Shown here: in pieces, positions 1 through 6,411 of the stretch
Position numbering within the stretch: the first letter of the stretch is position 1
Layout of the letters: every line of letters begins with the position of its first letter
Source: JBDTLH01 sp039934875
GTDB lineage: Bacteria > Acidobacteriota > Terriglobia > Terriglobales > Acidobacteriaceae
Reading direction: 5' to 3'
DNA: 16,458 bases
Assembly: GCA_039934875.1 (NCBI GenBank)
Contig: JBDTLH010000371.1
Span: 1-16,458 of the forward strand
Made by a program: the position numbers and the translations under genes
The notes under the pieces: model-generated
Database searches by the model: none
Told to the model about the DNA's origin: nothing
What the model saw: the letters and a program-made list of their open reading frames with translations, nothing else

Positions 1-677
1 TCAGGCTTCATCTGGGTATCGCCGGAGGCGGGGACCTCTTCGATCCAGATGTGCTGGTGGTGTTTAGGATCGAGATAGCCAGCGCCATTCATGCGATAGA
101 CGGCACGGGTAATGATGCGGACGTCGCTTTCGTGCTCGGGTTCGGCGGGATGTTTCTCTTTTGCTTTTTCAATGTCCTCGGCATTCGCGTCGCTGAGGAA
201 GGCAATGCGCTTTCCATCCGGCGACCAGACCGGATGGGAGGAGCCGTGGGGGACCGAGGTGATGGTCGCGGCTTCGCCTCCAGAAAGCGAGAGCAGGGCG
301 ATTTGTCCGGGCTGGGGCTTGCCGTCTTTCATCTCACCGCCGCGCACGAAGGCGATCCATTTTCCGTCGGGCGACCAGCGCGGTTGGGTATCATGCTTGC
401 CGTTGGTCATGCGGATGGGTGCGCCGCCGCTTGCGGGCGTCATCCACAGCGAGGTGTTGTATCCGGTCTTCTTGTCGTCCACGCTGACACGCACGAAGAC
501 GATGCTGGCGCCGTCTGGAGAGACCTGCGGATCGCCGATCCATTGAAACTGAAAGATGTCTTTGTCGGTGATGGGGCGCTTCTGCTGAGTTTGGGCAAAA
601 GAGAGAGAGAGAGGGCCCAACAGCAATAGCATCGTAGCGAGGCGCAGGAAGAGCTTCTTCGTGATCGTCGTGGACAT
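1..677 (-). CDS. S9-family (prolyl oligopeptidase-like) exported peptidase, N-terminal part
   Basis: The reading frame starts at 677 on the minus strand and runs open for 225 codons off the left edge, so only the N-terminal third is present. Residues 1-28 form a signal peptide (lysines, then a leucine-rich core, likely cleaved after SFA before QTQQK). After it come beta-propeller PD40 repeats with the hallmark SPDG: QVSPDGASIVFV (about 51-62), RWSPDGKWIAFV (about 100-111) and VWSPDGKRIAFL. This architecture is typical of acylaminoacyl-peptidase/dipeptidyl-peptidase-like S9 enzymes, whose C-terminal alpha/beta-hydrolase domain cleaves peptides in the periplasm. That catalytic domain lies outside the window, so activity cannot be judged, and a non-catalytic TolB-like propeller protein remains possible. 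An AAGGA ribosome site lies about 6 nt before the ATG, and the YoaK-type gene upstream ends only 9 nt away, so this is probably the last visible gene of the minus-strand operon. Confidence 0.85.
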   Translation of the reverse strand, partial: MSTTITKKLFLRLATMLLLLGPLSLSFAQTQQKRPITDKDIFQFQWIGDPQVSPDGASIVFVRVSVDDKKTGYNTSLWMTPASGGAPIRMTNGKHDTQPRWSPDGKWIAFVRGGEMKDGKPQPGQIALLSLSGGEAATITSVPHGSSHPVWSPDGKRIAFLSDANAEDIEKAKEKHPAEPEHESDVRIITRAVYRMNGAGYLDPKHHQHIWIEEVPASGDTQMKP

Positions 678-686
678 AGCAATCCT

Positions 687-1445
687 TTATACGAGAGGAG
701 CGGGTTGCTGTCCACTGCGCTGCATGGGAGAGATTACGTCGCTGATGATCGCGCAGAGCAGCAACCCCATGGGTGGCAGCAGGGCGAAATATCCGAGCCG
801 CGTCTGAGCGAGCAGAAAGCAGACTGCGCCCAGGAAGAACGCCACCCAGACTGCAAAAGTCACCAGCGAAACCTGAAAATGCTCGTTGTGCCATGAGTCG
901 CGCGGCAGCTGATGGAACGGCACCCTCGCGGTGCGCCATTCATCACGCACCCAGAAGACGTAATCGGCGAAGGCCTCCGCGAAATGGGAGATGGTGCCGG
1001 TGACGTGAGTGGTGCGCAGGCTCAATATACCGACTCGGGTAAGGGTGGCATTTTGCAGTCCGAGGGCGAAGGCGAGGCAGGCAATGATGGCCAGCGGTAG
1101 GCCCGCGGCATCACGCAGCAACAGAGCGGTGGCGGTAAGCACGAGCGCGAGTTCGAGCAGCAGCGTGACGCAGGCGGTTGACTTCCATTTCCTACGGGCG
1201 AGCGCGTCGTGCAAGAAGCGGCAAGCGAGCAGCCCGCCGAGAAAGAGCAGCAGCGCGGTGGCATGCATCCAGGCGATATTGGCGTGGCCCGTCAAAGCGT
1301 AAAGCGCGGATTCAATGGTATCGCCGCTCATGTTTCCGGTGAGCACGCGGGCGGTCCAGATGTAGCCGCCGGTGTTGACCCATCCTGCGACGAAGGTGAG
1401 CAGGACCGCCCAAAATGCTTTGCGCGCTGGACTCATGCCGATCAT
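687..1445 (-). CDS. YoaK/DUF1275 family integral membrane protein
   Basis: The 252-residue product has six hydrophobic segments (about residues 11-30, 59-77, 92-111, 115-134, 180-200 and 215-235). The first is followed by the conserved YoaK-family signature GYIW...TGNMSGDTIE. Length and layout fit the DUF1275 family, whose biochemical function is unknown; the members are inner-membrane proteins suspected to be transporters. The start at 1445 is supported by an ATGA overlap with the stop codon of the upstream PPC-domain gene, which implies translational coupling. An in-frame ATG three codons later (MSPARK) is the alternative. The 9-nt gap to the S9 peptidase gene puts both in one transcript. 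The family call is firm; no function is claimed. Confidence 0.88.
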   Translation of the reverse strand: MIGMSPARKAFWAVLLTFVAGWVNTGGYIWTARVLTGNMSGDTIESALYALTGHANIAWMHATALLLFLGGLLACRFLHDALARRKWKSTACVTLLLELALVLTATALLLRDAAGLPLAIIACLAFALGLQNATLTRVGILSLRTTHVTGTISHFAEAFADYVFWVRDEWRTARVPFHQLPRDSWHNEHFQVSLVTFAVWVAFFLGAVCFLLAQTRLGYFALLPPMGLLLCAIISDVISPMQRSGQQPAPLV

Positions 1446-1882
1446 GCCTCAGGATCAATGAGACTGAGTCCCGTCTCGTCATCGGGCTTGCGTTGCAAGG
1501 ACGCAGGAAATTCGGCGAGCACAAGTTCGAGAGTCGGCCAGACCTGGGCTTCGAGCAGATGCCCGCCACGGGCGGTGCCATCGTTGCGGCCGACGACGAC
1601 GTGCGCGTGCAGCTTGCGCTCTTCTCCGCTGATCGCGATATTGCCCAGCAGGGACATCACCTCGACCTGTTCATTCAGCGGATTAGGATGGTATTGCATG
1701 TCACTGCGGTCAAAGTAGCCAAGCTTGACGGAGCTGAAGCCACCTATGCCGGAGAGGCCGGCAGTGTTTACATTGTGCGCGGCGGCGAACTGCAACAGCG
1801 CAGGCTCGACCTCGTCGCCTTTGTCGAAGACCAGCATCCAACTGCGCGCCCCCACCGCTTCGCTCAAGACCTTTGCCCGCAT
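1442..1882 (-). CDS. PPC/DUF296-domain protein
   Basis: The 146-residue protein is essentially a single PPC (plants and prokaryotes conserved, DUF296) domain. It shows an AGLSGIGGFS segment (about 41-50), the core LHAHVVVGRNDGTARGGHLL (about 91-110) and a glutamate-rich end. In plants this fold is joined to AT-hook DNA-binding motifs. Bacterial single-domain members are trimeric proteins of uncertain role, and the conserved histidines (here H92, H94 and H108) are candidate metal ligands. No AT-hook or helix-turn-helix is present, so a DNA-binding role is unsupported. A longer frame begins at a TTG at 1897, but a strong GGAGG sits 5 nt before the ATG at 1882, so that start is chosen. The 3' end overlaps the YoaK-type gene by 4 nt. 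Confidence 0.88.
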   Translation of the reverse strand: MRAKVLSEAVGARSWMLVFDKGDEVEPALLQFAAAHNVNTAGLSGIGGFSSVKLGYFDRSDMQYHPNPLNEQVEVMSLLGNIAISGEERKLHAHVVVGRNDGTARGGHLLEAQVWPTLELVLAEFPASLQRKPDDETGLSLIDPEA

Positions 1883-1887
1883 CGACG

Positions 1888-1892
1888 CCTCC
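1888..1892 (-). promoter_or_regulatory. Shine-Dalgarno site GGAGG that fixes the PPC gene start
   Basis: Read on the minus strand, GGAGG is followed by CGTCG and then ATG. This ideal 5-nt spacing selects the internal ATG at 1882 over the upstream in-frame TTG at 1897, which lies ahead of the site. Confidence 0.75.
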
Positions 1893-1932
1893 AGCAAACT
1901 AGATTCGCATTTGGGGGCGCAGGTTTTCGAGT

Positions 1933-2430
1933 TTATTTGTACTGCATCTTGATCTGGATGGTGGTGTCGCCGGCAACCTTGAAGCTGGCCGCGTTCCAGG
2001 ATGGCGCGCGTAAGCCAACCTTGAGATCGTGGGGAAAGCCGAAGCCCTCCTTGGGGATACCGAGAAAATTACGGTCCATCTTCTTGTTCATGTTTTCGTC
2101 GTGCAAGGCGACGGCGGCGTAGACGCCTGCCTTCAGGCCATCGAATTGGATAGTCGCCTCTCCGTTGTGGATGGGGGTCGATTTGTGCTTGCAGGCATCG
2201 GCGTTCGATTCAGGCCATCCTTTGGGAGTGCAGAATACGAGGACGCCGGCGTCGCCGTTTTCATTGCGGAAGCCAGTCATATGAATGGTCAGGGTATAGG
2301 TCGTCCCCTGCGCGTCTGCCGGCGATTGATTGAGCGGCGGTTTGTTTTGTGCGGAGAGGGCCGGTGTAATTGCCAGGGCGTCGGTGAACAGCACGTTGAA
2401 GACGCCAGCGAGCCGGTGGTGTGGGAACAT
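1933..2430 (-). CDS. Exported DUF2141 domain protein
   Basis: The 165-residue protein begins with a weakly hydrophobic leader whose likely cleavage is after ALSA before QNKP (about residue 27), which suggests export. Residues 44-165 match the DUF2141 family: an Ig-like beta-sandwich start (YTLTIHMTGFRNENGDAGVLVF), a GLKAGVYAAVALHDEN strand, and the conserved FLGIPKEGFGF turn (about 122-132). Residues 111-119 form D-x-N-x-N-x3-D, which resembles a calcium-binding loop. The family is common in Bacteroidota, Acidobacteriota and Proteobacteria and has no established function. The start is supported by AAGGAG about 5 nt before the ATG. The gene lies 11 nt after the esterase stop, so the two are probably cotranscribed. 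The leader is less hydrophobic than usual, so the signal peptide is a moderate call. Confidence 0.8.
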   Translation of the reverse strand: MFPHHRLAGVFNVLFTDALAITPALSAQNKPPLNQSPADAQGTTYTLTIHMTGFRNENGDAGVLVFCTPKGWPESNADACKHKSTPIHNGEATIQFDGLKAGVYAAVALHDENMNKKMDRNFLGIPKEGFGFPHDLKVGLRAPSWNAASFKVAGDTTIQIKMQYK

Positions 2431-2441
2431 GTTTCTCCTTC

Positions 2442-3269
2442 TTATTTACCGAGCGAAGCGGAGGACGCATCTGCGGGGAACAGGTAGTGCAGCATGGGGC
2501 CGACGCGGTCCGCCCAGGCGGCTTCGCTGTGGGTTGCGCCTTTGACCTCGTAATACTGCAAGTCTTCGCCTTGGCGCCAGCCGCGCTCGATCAGGCGCTT
2601 GCGCAACAGGCGCGCGTCGGGGAGTGCGGTCGCTCCCTCGGCGGTACCGATATCGAGCCAGATCTTCAACTCCGGCTTGGGAACGCTGAATTCATCGATA
2701 AAATTCAGAATGGCACGGTTGTTCCACCAGACTGAGGGCGACATGACGGCGAGCTTGCCGAAGACATCCGGACGCTGCAAACCGAGATAGAGAGAGACGA
2801 GTCCGCCGAGCGAAGAGCCCCCCAGCCCGGTGTTTTCAGGGCCTTGGAGGGTGCGGTACTGGTCGTTGATGAAGGGCATGATCTCTTCGGTAATCATGCG
2901 TCCATAAAGGTCAGCATATCCCCCGCTGCGACGCCGCGGATCGCGGGTGGGCGTGTATTCATCGATTCGCTTTGGCCCGGTATTGTAGATGCCAACCACG
3001 ATCAGCGGCTGGATAAAATGGTGTTCGATGAGGACTTCGGCAGTCTTGTCCACATGCCAATCCACGCCGACGTAAGAGGTGGTGGGGTCGAAGAGATTTT
3101 GTCCATCCTGCAAATAGAGCACTGGGTAGTGCTCGCCCTCGTGGCCTTCACTGCCGTATTGCTCGGGCAAATAGACCACGAGATCGCGGTCGTCTTTAAG
3201 CAGGTTCGAGTGGAACTGCGGGTGCTTGCGCAGGTCAGTTGTCTGTTCCCGTAGCTCTTCAGTACTCAT
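2442..3269 (-). CDS. Alpha/beta-hydrolase esterase (PF00756-type)
   Basis: This 275-residue enzyme belongs to the putative esterase group (esterase D/Fes-like alpha/beta hydrolases). The start of the fold is VVYLPEQYG (31-39), followed by YPVLYLQDGQNLFD (48-61). The nucleophile elbow is GGSSLGG (150-156; Ser153), followed by MSPSVWW. The catalytic acid is probably in DIGTAEG (206-212), and the histidine is His247 in GATHSEAAW. No signal peptide is seen, so a cytoplasmic location is likely; the ester or thioester substrate is unknown. The open frame extends 32 codons upstream to 3365, but that extension runs through a palindrome and does not look like the family, so the ATG at 3269 is preferred. 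Neither start has a good ribosome site. It is the first gene of the minus-strand operon and is divergent from another alpha/beta hydrolase at 3435. Confidence 0.85.
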   Translation of the reverse strand: MSTEELREQTTDLRKHPQFHSNLLKDDRDLVVYLPEQYGSEGHEGEHYPVLYLQDGQNLFDPTTSYVGVDWHVDKTAEVLIEHHFIQPLIVVGIYNTGPKRIDEYTPTRDPRRRSGGYADLYGRMITEEIMPFINDQYRTLQGPENTGLGGSSLGGLVSLYLGLQRPDVFGKLAVMSPSVWWNNRAILNFIDEFSVPKPELKIWLDIGTAEGATALPDARLLRKRLIERGWRQGEDLQYYEVKGATHSEAAWADRVGPMLHYLFPADASSASLGK

Positions 3270-3434
3270 TAATAATTCGCGAGGAAAATAGTAGCAGCTA
3301 ATTGGAGTACCATTTGGCGGTAAATGTTGTATGTACCGCCCCCTCTGGAAGGTGATTTGATACACAATAGCTGAAGGAGCAGGTATTCGCGAGTATTATT
3401 TAACTTTCTTTGAACTTTCAGCCAACGTGCGCCT
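3270..3434. promoter_or_regulatory. Divergent intergenic region between the two esterase operons
   Basis: This 165-bp gap separates two operons transcribed away from each other, so it must hold promoters for both. It is AT-richer than its flanks, notably around 3390-3420. TTGATA at 3357-3362 resembles a -35 box for the plus strand, but no -10 box at proper spacing was found, so no promoter is assigned. The main structure is the palindrome at 3316-3340, listed separately. Confidence 0.5.
3316..3340. promoter_or_regulatory. 25-bp palindrome, candidate operator
   Basis: Perfect 7-bp arms GGCGGTA (3316-3322) and TACCGCC (3334-3340) flank an 11-bp centre that extends the symmetry with AT (3324-3325) and AT (3331-3332) after one mismatched pair. 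The dyad centre is at 3328. A two-half-site arrangement about 14-18 bp centre to centre is typical of dimeric helix-turn-helix repressor sites. It lies 47 bp before the minus-strand esterase start and 95 bp before the plus-strand start, so it could control both operons. No regulator gene is in the window. It is not followed by a T-run on either strand, which argues against an intrinsic terminator. Confidence 0.5.
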
Positions 3435-4145
3435 ATGAAACGCGAATATCACAGATGGTACTCATCCCGGCTGGGCCGTGAGATGGAATTGCTCGCCTAC
3501 GGCCACGACGGAATTCCGTGGCTGGTATTTCCCACCTCCCAGGGGCGCTTCTTCGAGTTTGAAGATCGCAATATGGTGGCGGCGGCCGCGGACCGCATTG
3601 ACAACGGGCAGTTGCAGCTTTTTTGCGTGGACAGCGTGGACGCCGAGAGCTGGTACAACAAACGCATCCATCCCCGCCATCGCGTGGAGCGCCACATGCA
3701 GTACGAAGGCTATCTGCAACATGAGGTGGTCCCGCTGATGAAGCGCACCGGCTCGCACCTGCTGGGAGCAACCGGCACCAGCTTCGGCGGCTATCATGCG
3801 CTCAATTTCGCGCTGCGGCATCCGGACATCGTGACCCATTGCCTGACCATGGGGGCGGCGTTCAACATCAAGCAGTTTCTGAACGGATATTACGATCAGG
3901 ACTGTTACTTCAATTCTCCCCACGACTTTCTGCCCAATATGAATGACCCCTGGTACCTGGACCGCTACCGGCGCAACTGGTATGTGCTTGCCACCGGAGA
4001 ACACGATTTTTGCTGGGCAGATAATGAGCGGCTGGCGGCGGTAATGCGCGAGAAGCAGATGAACCATCGTCTCGACGTATGGGGCAACGGCAGCGGCCAC
4101 GATTGGCCGTGGTGGGTCGATATGGCAAAGGCCTATTTGGGATAG
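3435..4145 (+). CDS. Alpha/beta-hydrolase (putative esterase) opening the ligase operon
   Basis: The 236-residue product is an alpha/beta hydrolase of the PF00756-like putative esterase group, shorter than most. Visible features are PWLVFPTSQGRFFEFED (28-44), the nucleophile elbow GTSFGGYHA (114-122; Ser116), the probable acid Asp191 in TGEHDF, and His222 in GSGHDWPWW near the C-terminus. There is no signal peptide or membrane segment, so it should be cytoplasmic. It resembles the minus-strand esterase only at fold level; the motifs are not close enough for a recent duplication. The gene precedes the ATP-grasp/GCS2 genes on the same strand with a 78-nt gap, so cotranscription is likely but less certain than among the downstream genes. 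A role releasing, activating or trimming an ester intermediate is inference. The ribosome site before the ATG is weak. Confidence 0.85.
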   Translation: MKREYHRWYSSRLGREMELLAYGHDGIPWLVFPTSQGRFFEFEDRNMVAAAADRIDNGQLQLFCVDSVDAESWYNKRIHPRHRVERHMQYEGYLQHEVVPLMKRTGSHLLGATGTSFGGYHALNFALRHPDIVTHCLTMGAAFNIKQFLNGYYDQDCYFNSPHDFLPNMNDPWYLDRYRRNWYVLATGEHDFCWADNERLAAVMREKQMNHRLDVWGNGSGHDWPWWVDMAKAYLG

Positions 4146-4223
4146 GTCTGACAGATATAGCCGCGGGTATGATTCTCCACATCTCTTATAGAATGGAGTG
4201 GTCATAACTGTGAGGAGAGAGCA

Positions 4224-5252
4224 ATGGGGAACGTAGCGGCCCAGAATAAGATCGGCGTGATATTCGGGATGGAGAATGAGTTCCCCGGCGCGCTGGTGGA
4301 AAATATCAACTCTCTCCACCTGCCGGATGTGAAGGCGGAGTTCGTTCAAATCGGCGCGGTCAAGATGGCGGAGCCGAGTGGTTACCGCGTGATCGTGGAC
4401 CGCATCTCGCACGATATCCCGTTTTATCGCGCGTACCTGAAGAACGCCGCGCTGGGCGGGACGTTTGTAATCAACAATCCCTTCTGGTGGAGCGCCGATG
4501 ATAAATTTTTCAACTACGCGCTCGCCGATAAGCTCGGCGTGGCCGTGCCTCCGACGGTGATTCTGCCGCACAAACAGCATCCTGCGGGTACGACTGCGCA
4601 GTCCATGCGCAATCTGGCCTATCCCATGAATTGGGAGGAGGTATTTTCTTACATCGGCTTTCCCGCCTTCCTCAAACCCTTCGACGGCGGGGGATGGAAA
4701 GACGTATATAAGGTGGATTCTCCGGAGGAATTCTTCCACGCCTATGACCAGAGCCGCGATCTTTGCATGGTGTTACAGCGCGGCGTGAAGTTCAAAGAAT
4801 ACTTCCGCTGCTATGTCGTGGGGCAGGAGCACGTGCATATTATGCAGTACGACCCGCGCGCGCCCTTCCATGAGCGGTATGTGAGGAACGCGCCGCCGAT
4901 CGATCCCAAGCTGTTGCAGCGGGTGCATGATGATTCGCTTACGCTCTGCCGCGCCTTGGGATATGACCTGAATACGGTTGAATTCGCCTGCGAGGAGGGG
5001 GTGCCGTACGCCATCGACTTCATGAATCCGGCGCCAGATGCGGGATATGCTTCGGTGGGGCACGATAACTTCACCTGGATCGTGGAGCATGTCGCCGACT
5101 TCGCGATCAAGAAGGCGCGCAGCTCTGATTCAGCCGGCGAAGACCTGCGGTTCAGCAGCTTTCTCTCCGGCTTCCCCAGCGTGAATCTTAATGTTGGTAA
5201 ACCTGTCGCGCCGGCCACTGGCGCAAGCACACAGGCCGCCGGACACAAATAA
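4224..5252 (+). CDS. ATP-grasp carboxylate-amine/thiol ligase
   Basis: The 342-residue protein has the parts of an ATP-grasp enzyme. A pre-ATP-grasp region starts at KIGVIFGMENEFP (9-21). Lys94 lies in DDKFFNYALADKLGVAVPPT. The glycine-rich lid is FLKPFDGGGWKDVYKV (149-164), with nucleotide-binding Lys151. A hinge/lid segment is MVLQRGVKFKEYFRCYVVG (182-200). The metal-binding strand is PYAIDFMNPAPD (261-272), with Asp265 and Asn268. Such enzymes activate a carboxylate as acyl phosphate and join it to an amine or thiol; the substrate is not predictable here. The last 40 residues are low-complexity and probably disordered. GAGGAGA 5 nt before the ATG supports the start. The stop codon overlaps the ribosome site of the GCS2-type gene, which begins 10 nt later, so the pair is tightly coupled. 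Confidence 0.87.
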   Translation: MGNVAAQNKIGVIFGMENEFPGALVENINSLHLPDVKAEFVQIGAVKMAEPSGYRVIVDRISHDIPFYRAYLKNAALGGTFVINNPFWWSADDKFFNYALADKLGVAVPPTVILPHKQHPAGTTAQSMRNLAYPMNWEEVFSYIGFPAFLKPFDGGGWKDVYKVDSPEEFFHAYDQSRDLCMVLQRGVKFKEYFRCYVVGQEHVHIMQYDPRAPFHERYVRNAPPIDPKLLQRVHDDSLTLCRALGYDLNTVEFACEEGVPYAIDFMNPAPDAGYASVGHDNFTWIVEHVADFAIKKARSSDSAGEDLRFSSFLSGFPSVNLNVGKPVAPATGASTQAAGHK

Positions 5253-5256
5253 GGAG
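5251..5256 (+). promoter_or_regulatory. Shine-Dalgarno AAGGAG for the GCS2-type ligase
   Basis: AAGGAG lies 6 nt before the ATG at 5263 and overlaps the TAA of the preceding ATP-grasp gene. It selects this start over the longer open frame from 5191, which would overlap the upstream gene by about 60 nt. Confidence 0.8.
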
Positions 5257-5262
5257 CGCGCG

Positions 5263-6411
5263 ATGAAATCCCCCAGCTTCACCCTTGGAATCGAAGAGGA
5301 ATACCAGACGATTGACCCTGAGACCCGCGACTTGCGCTCGCACGTGCATTCGGAGTTGATCTCGAAGGGCAACAAGAAGCACACCGACAGCGTGAAGGCG
5401 GAGATGCACCAATCGGTGATCGAGGTCGGCACCCAGGTGTGCCGCGACATCAAAGAAGCGCGCAAGCAGGTGAAGCAGCTTCGCTGTGAGATCGTGGAAT
5501 TGGCCAAAGAGAATGATCTGTTGCTGGCTGCGGGCGCAACGCATCCCTTTGCCGATTGGCGCAAGCAGGAGATCTATCCCGACGAGCGCTACCGCTCGAT
5601 CGTGCAGGACCTGCAACTGGTGGCACGCTCGAACTTAATCTTCGGATTGCACGTTCACGTCGGCATCGAAGACCGGGAGACGGCGATCCACCTGATGAAT
5701 TCGGTGCGTTATTTTCTGCCCCACATGCTGGCGCTCTCCACCAATTCGCCATTTTGGCTGGGCATGAACACCGGACTGAAATCCTATCGTTGCAAGGTGT
5801 TTGATAAATTTCCGCGGACCAACATTCCCGACACTTTTATTAGCTGGTCGGAGTACGAAAATTTCGTAAACCTGCTGATCAAAACCAAGTGCATCGACAA
5901 CGGAAAAAGAATCTGGTGGGACGTGCGTCCGCATCCGTTCTTCAACACACTAGAGGTGCGGATCTGCGACATCCCAATGCGGCTTGATGAGACGATTGCC
6001 CTCGCGGCGCTGATCCAGGCGACGATGAAGAAGCTGTACCAGTTGCATGAGCGCAATCAATCGTTCCGCATCTACTCGCGCCCCCTGTTGATGGAGAATA
6101 AGTGGCGCGCGCTGCGCTACGGGCTTGATGGCAATCTGATTGATTTCGGCAAACAGATCGAAGTGCCGGAGCGCGATCTGGTCCGCGAATATTTGCAATT
6201 CATAGATGATGTTGTGGATGAGCTGGGCTCGCGCGACGACATCGAATACATCCATGAAATTTTAGAGAACGGTACTGGAGCGGACCGCCAGCTAAGGGTA
6301 TTCGAACAGACCGGCAGCCTGGAGAAGGTGGTGGATTTTATGGTCGAAGAGACCAAGGCCGGGCTCTATGAATCGTCGGCAACTCCGCATTGGGCGGGCC
6401 GCGCATCGTGA
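5263..6411 (+). CDS. Carboxylate-amine ligase, YbdK/GCS2 family
   Basis: The 382-residue product carries the full signature set of COG2170 (YbdK-like, glutamate-cysteine ligase type 2). These are LGIEEEYQTID (8-18), HQSVIEVGT (49-57), GLHVHVGI (128-135), LSTNSPFWLG (158-167), WWDVRPHP with TLEVRICD (218-236), and ENKWRALRYGLDG (278-290). Members use ATP to form an amide between a carboxylate, often the gamma-carboxyl of glutamate, and an amine. E. coli YbdK has weak glutamate-cysteine ligase activity in vitro. All visible catalytic motifs are intact and the length is normal. Its setting, between an ATP-grasp ligase and an aminopeptidase, argues for a dedicated pathway rather than general glutathione synthesis, since no glutathione synthetase of the usual type is seen nearby. 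The stop codon overlaps the start of the next gene by 4 nt. Confidence 0.93.
   Translation: MKSPSFTLGIEEEYQTIDPETRDLRSHVHSELISKGNKKHTDSVKAEMHQSVIEVGTQVCRDIKEARKQVKQLRCEIVELAKENDLLLAAGATHPFADWRKQEIYPDERYRSIVQDLQLVARSNLIFGLHVHVGIEDRETAIHLMNSVRYFLPHMLALSTNSPFWLGMNTGLKSYRCKVFDKFPRTNIPDTFISWSEYENFVNLLIKTKCIDNGKRIWWDVRPHPFFNTLEVRICDIPMRLDETIALAALIQATMKKLYQLHERNQSFRIYSRPLLMENKWRALRYGLDGNLIDFGKQIEVPERDLVREYLQFIDDVVDELGSRDDIEYIHEILENGTGADRQLRVFEQTGSLEKVVDFMVEETKAGLYESSATPHWAGRAS

Noticed and set aside
1415..2122. A 235-codon plus-strand open frame spanning the PPC and DUF2141 genes
   Set aside because: It crosses two well-supported minus-strand genes and has no recognisable domain.
4146..4223. Possible internal promoter before the ATP-grasp gene (TATAGAAT at 4187-4194)
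   Set aside because: No -35 box is found at proper spacing; the -10-like word alone is not enough.
3462..4739. A 425-codon minus-strand open frame across the esterase and ATP-grasp genes
   Set aside because: It is antisense to two genes with clear catalytic motifs and its translation shows no domain or coherent motif; such frames arise from GC-rich third positions.
5191..5262. Longer N-terminus for the GCS2-type ligase
   Set aside because: It would overlap the ATP-grasp gene by about 60 nt, lacks family similarity, and a good ribosome site precedes the ATG at 5263.
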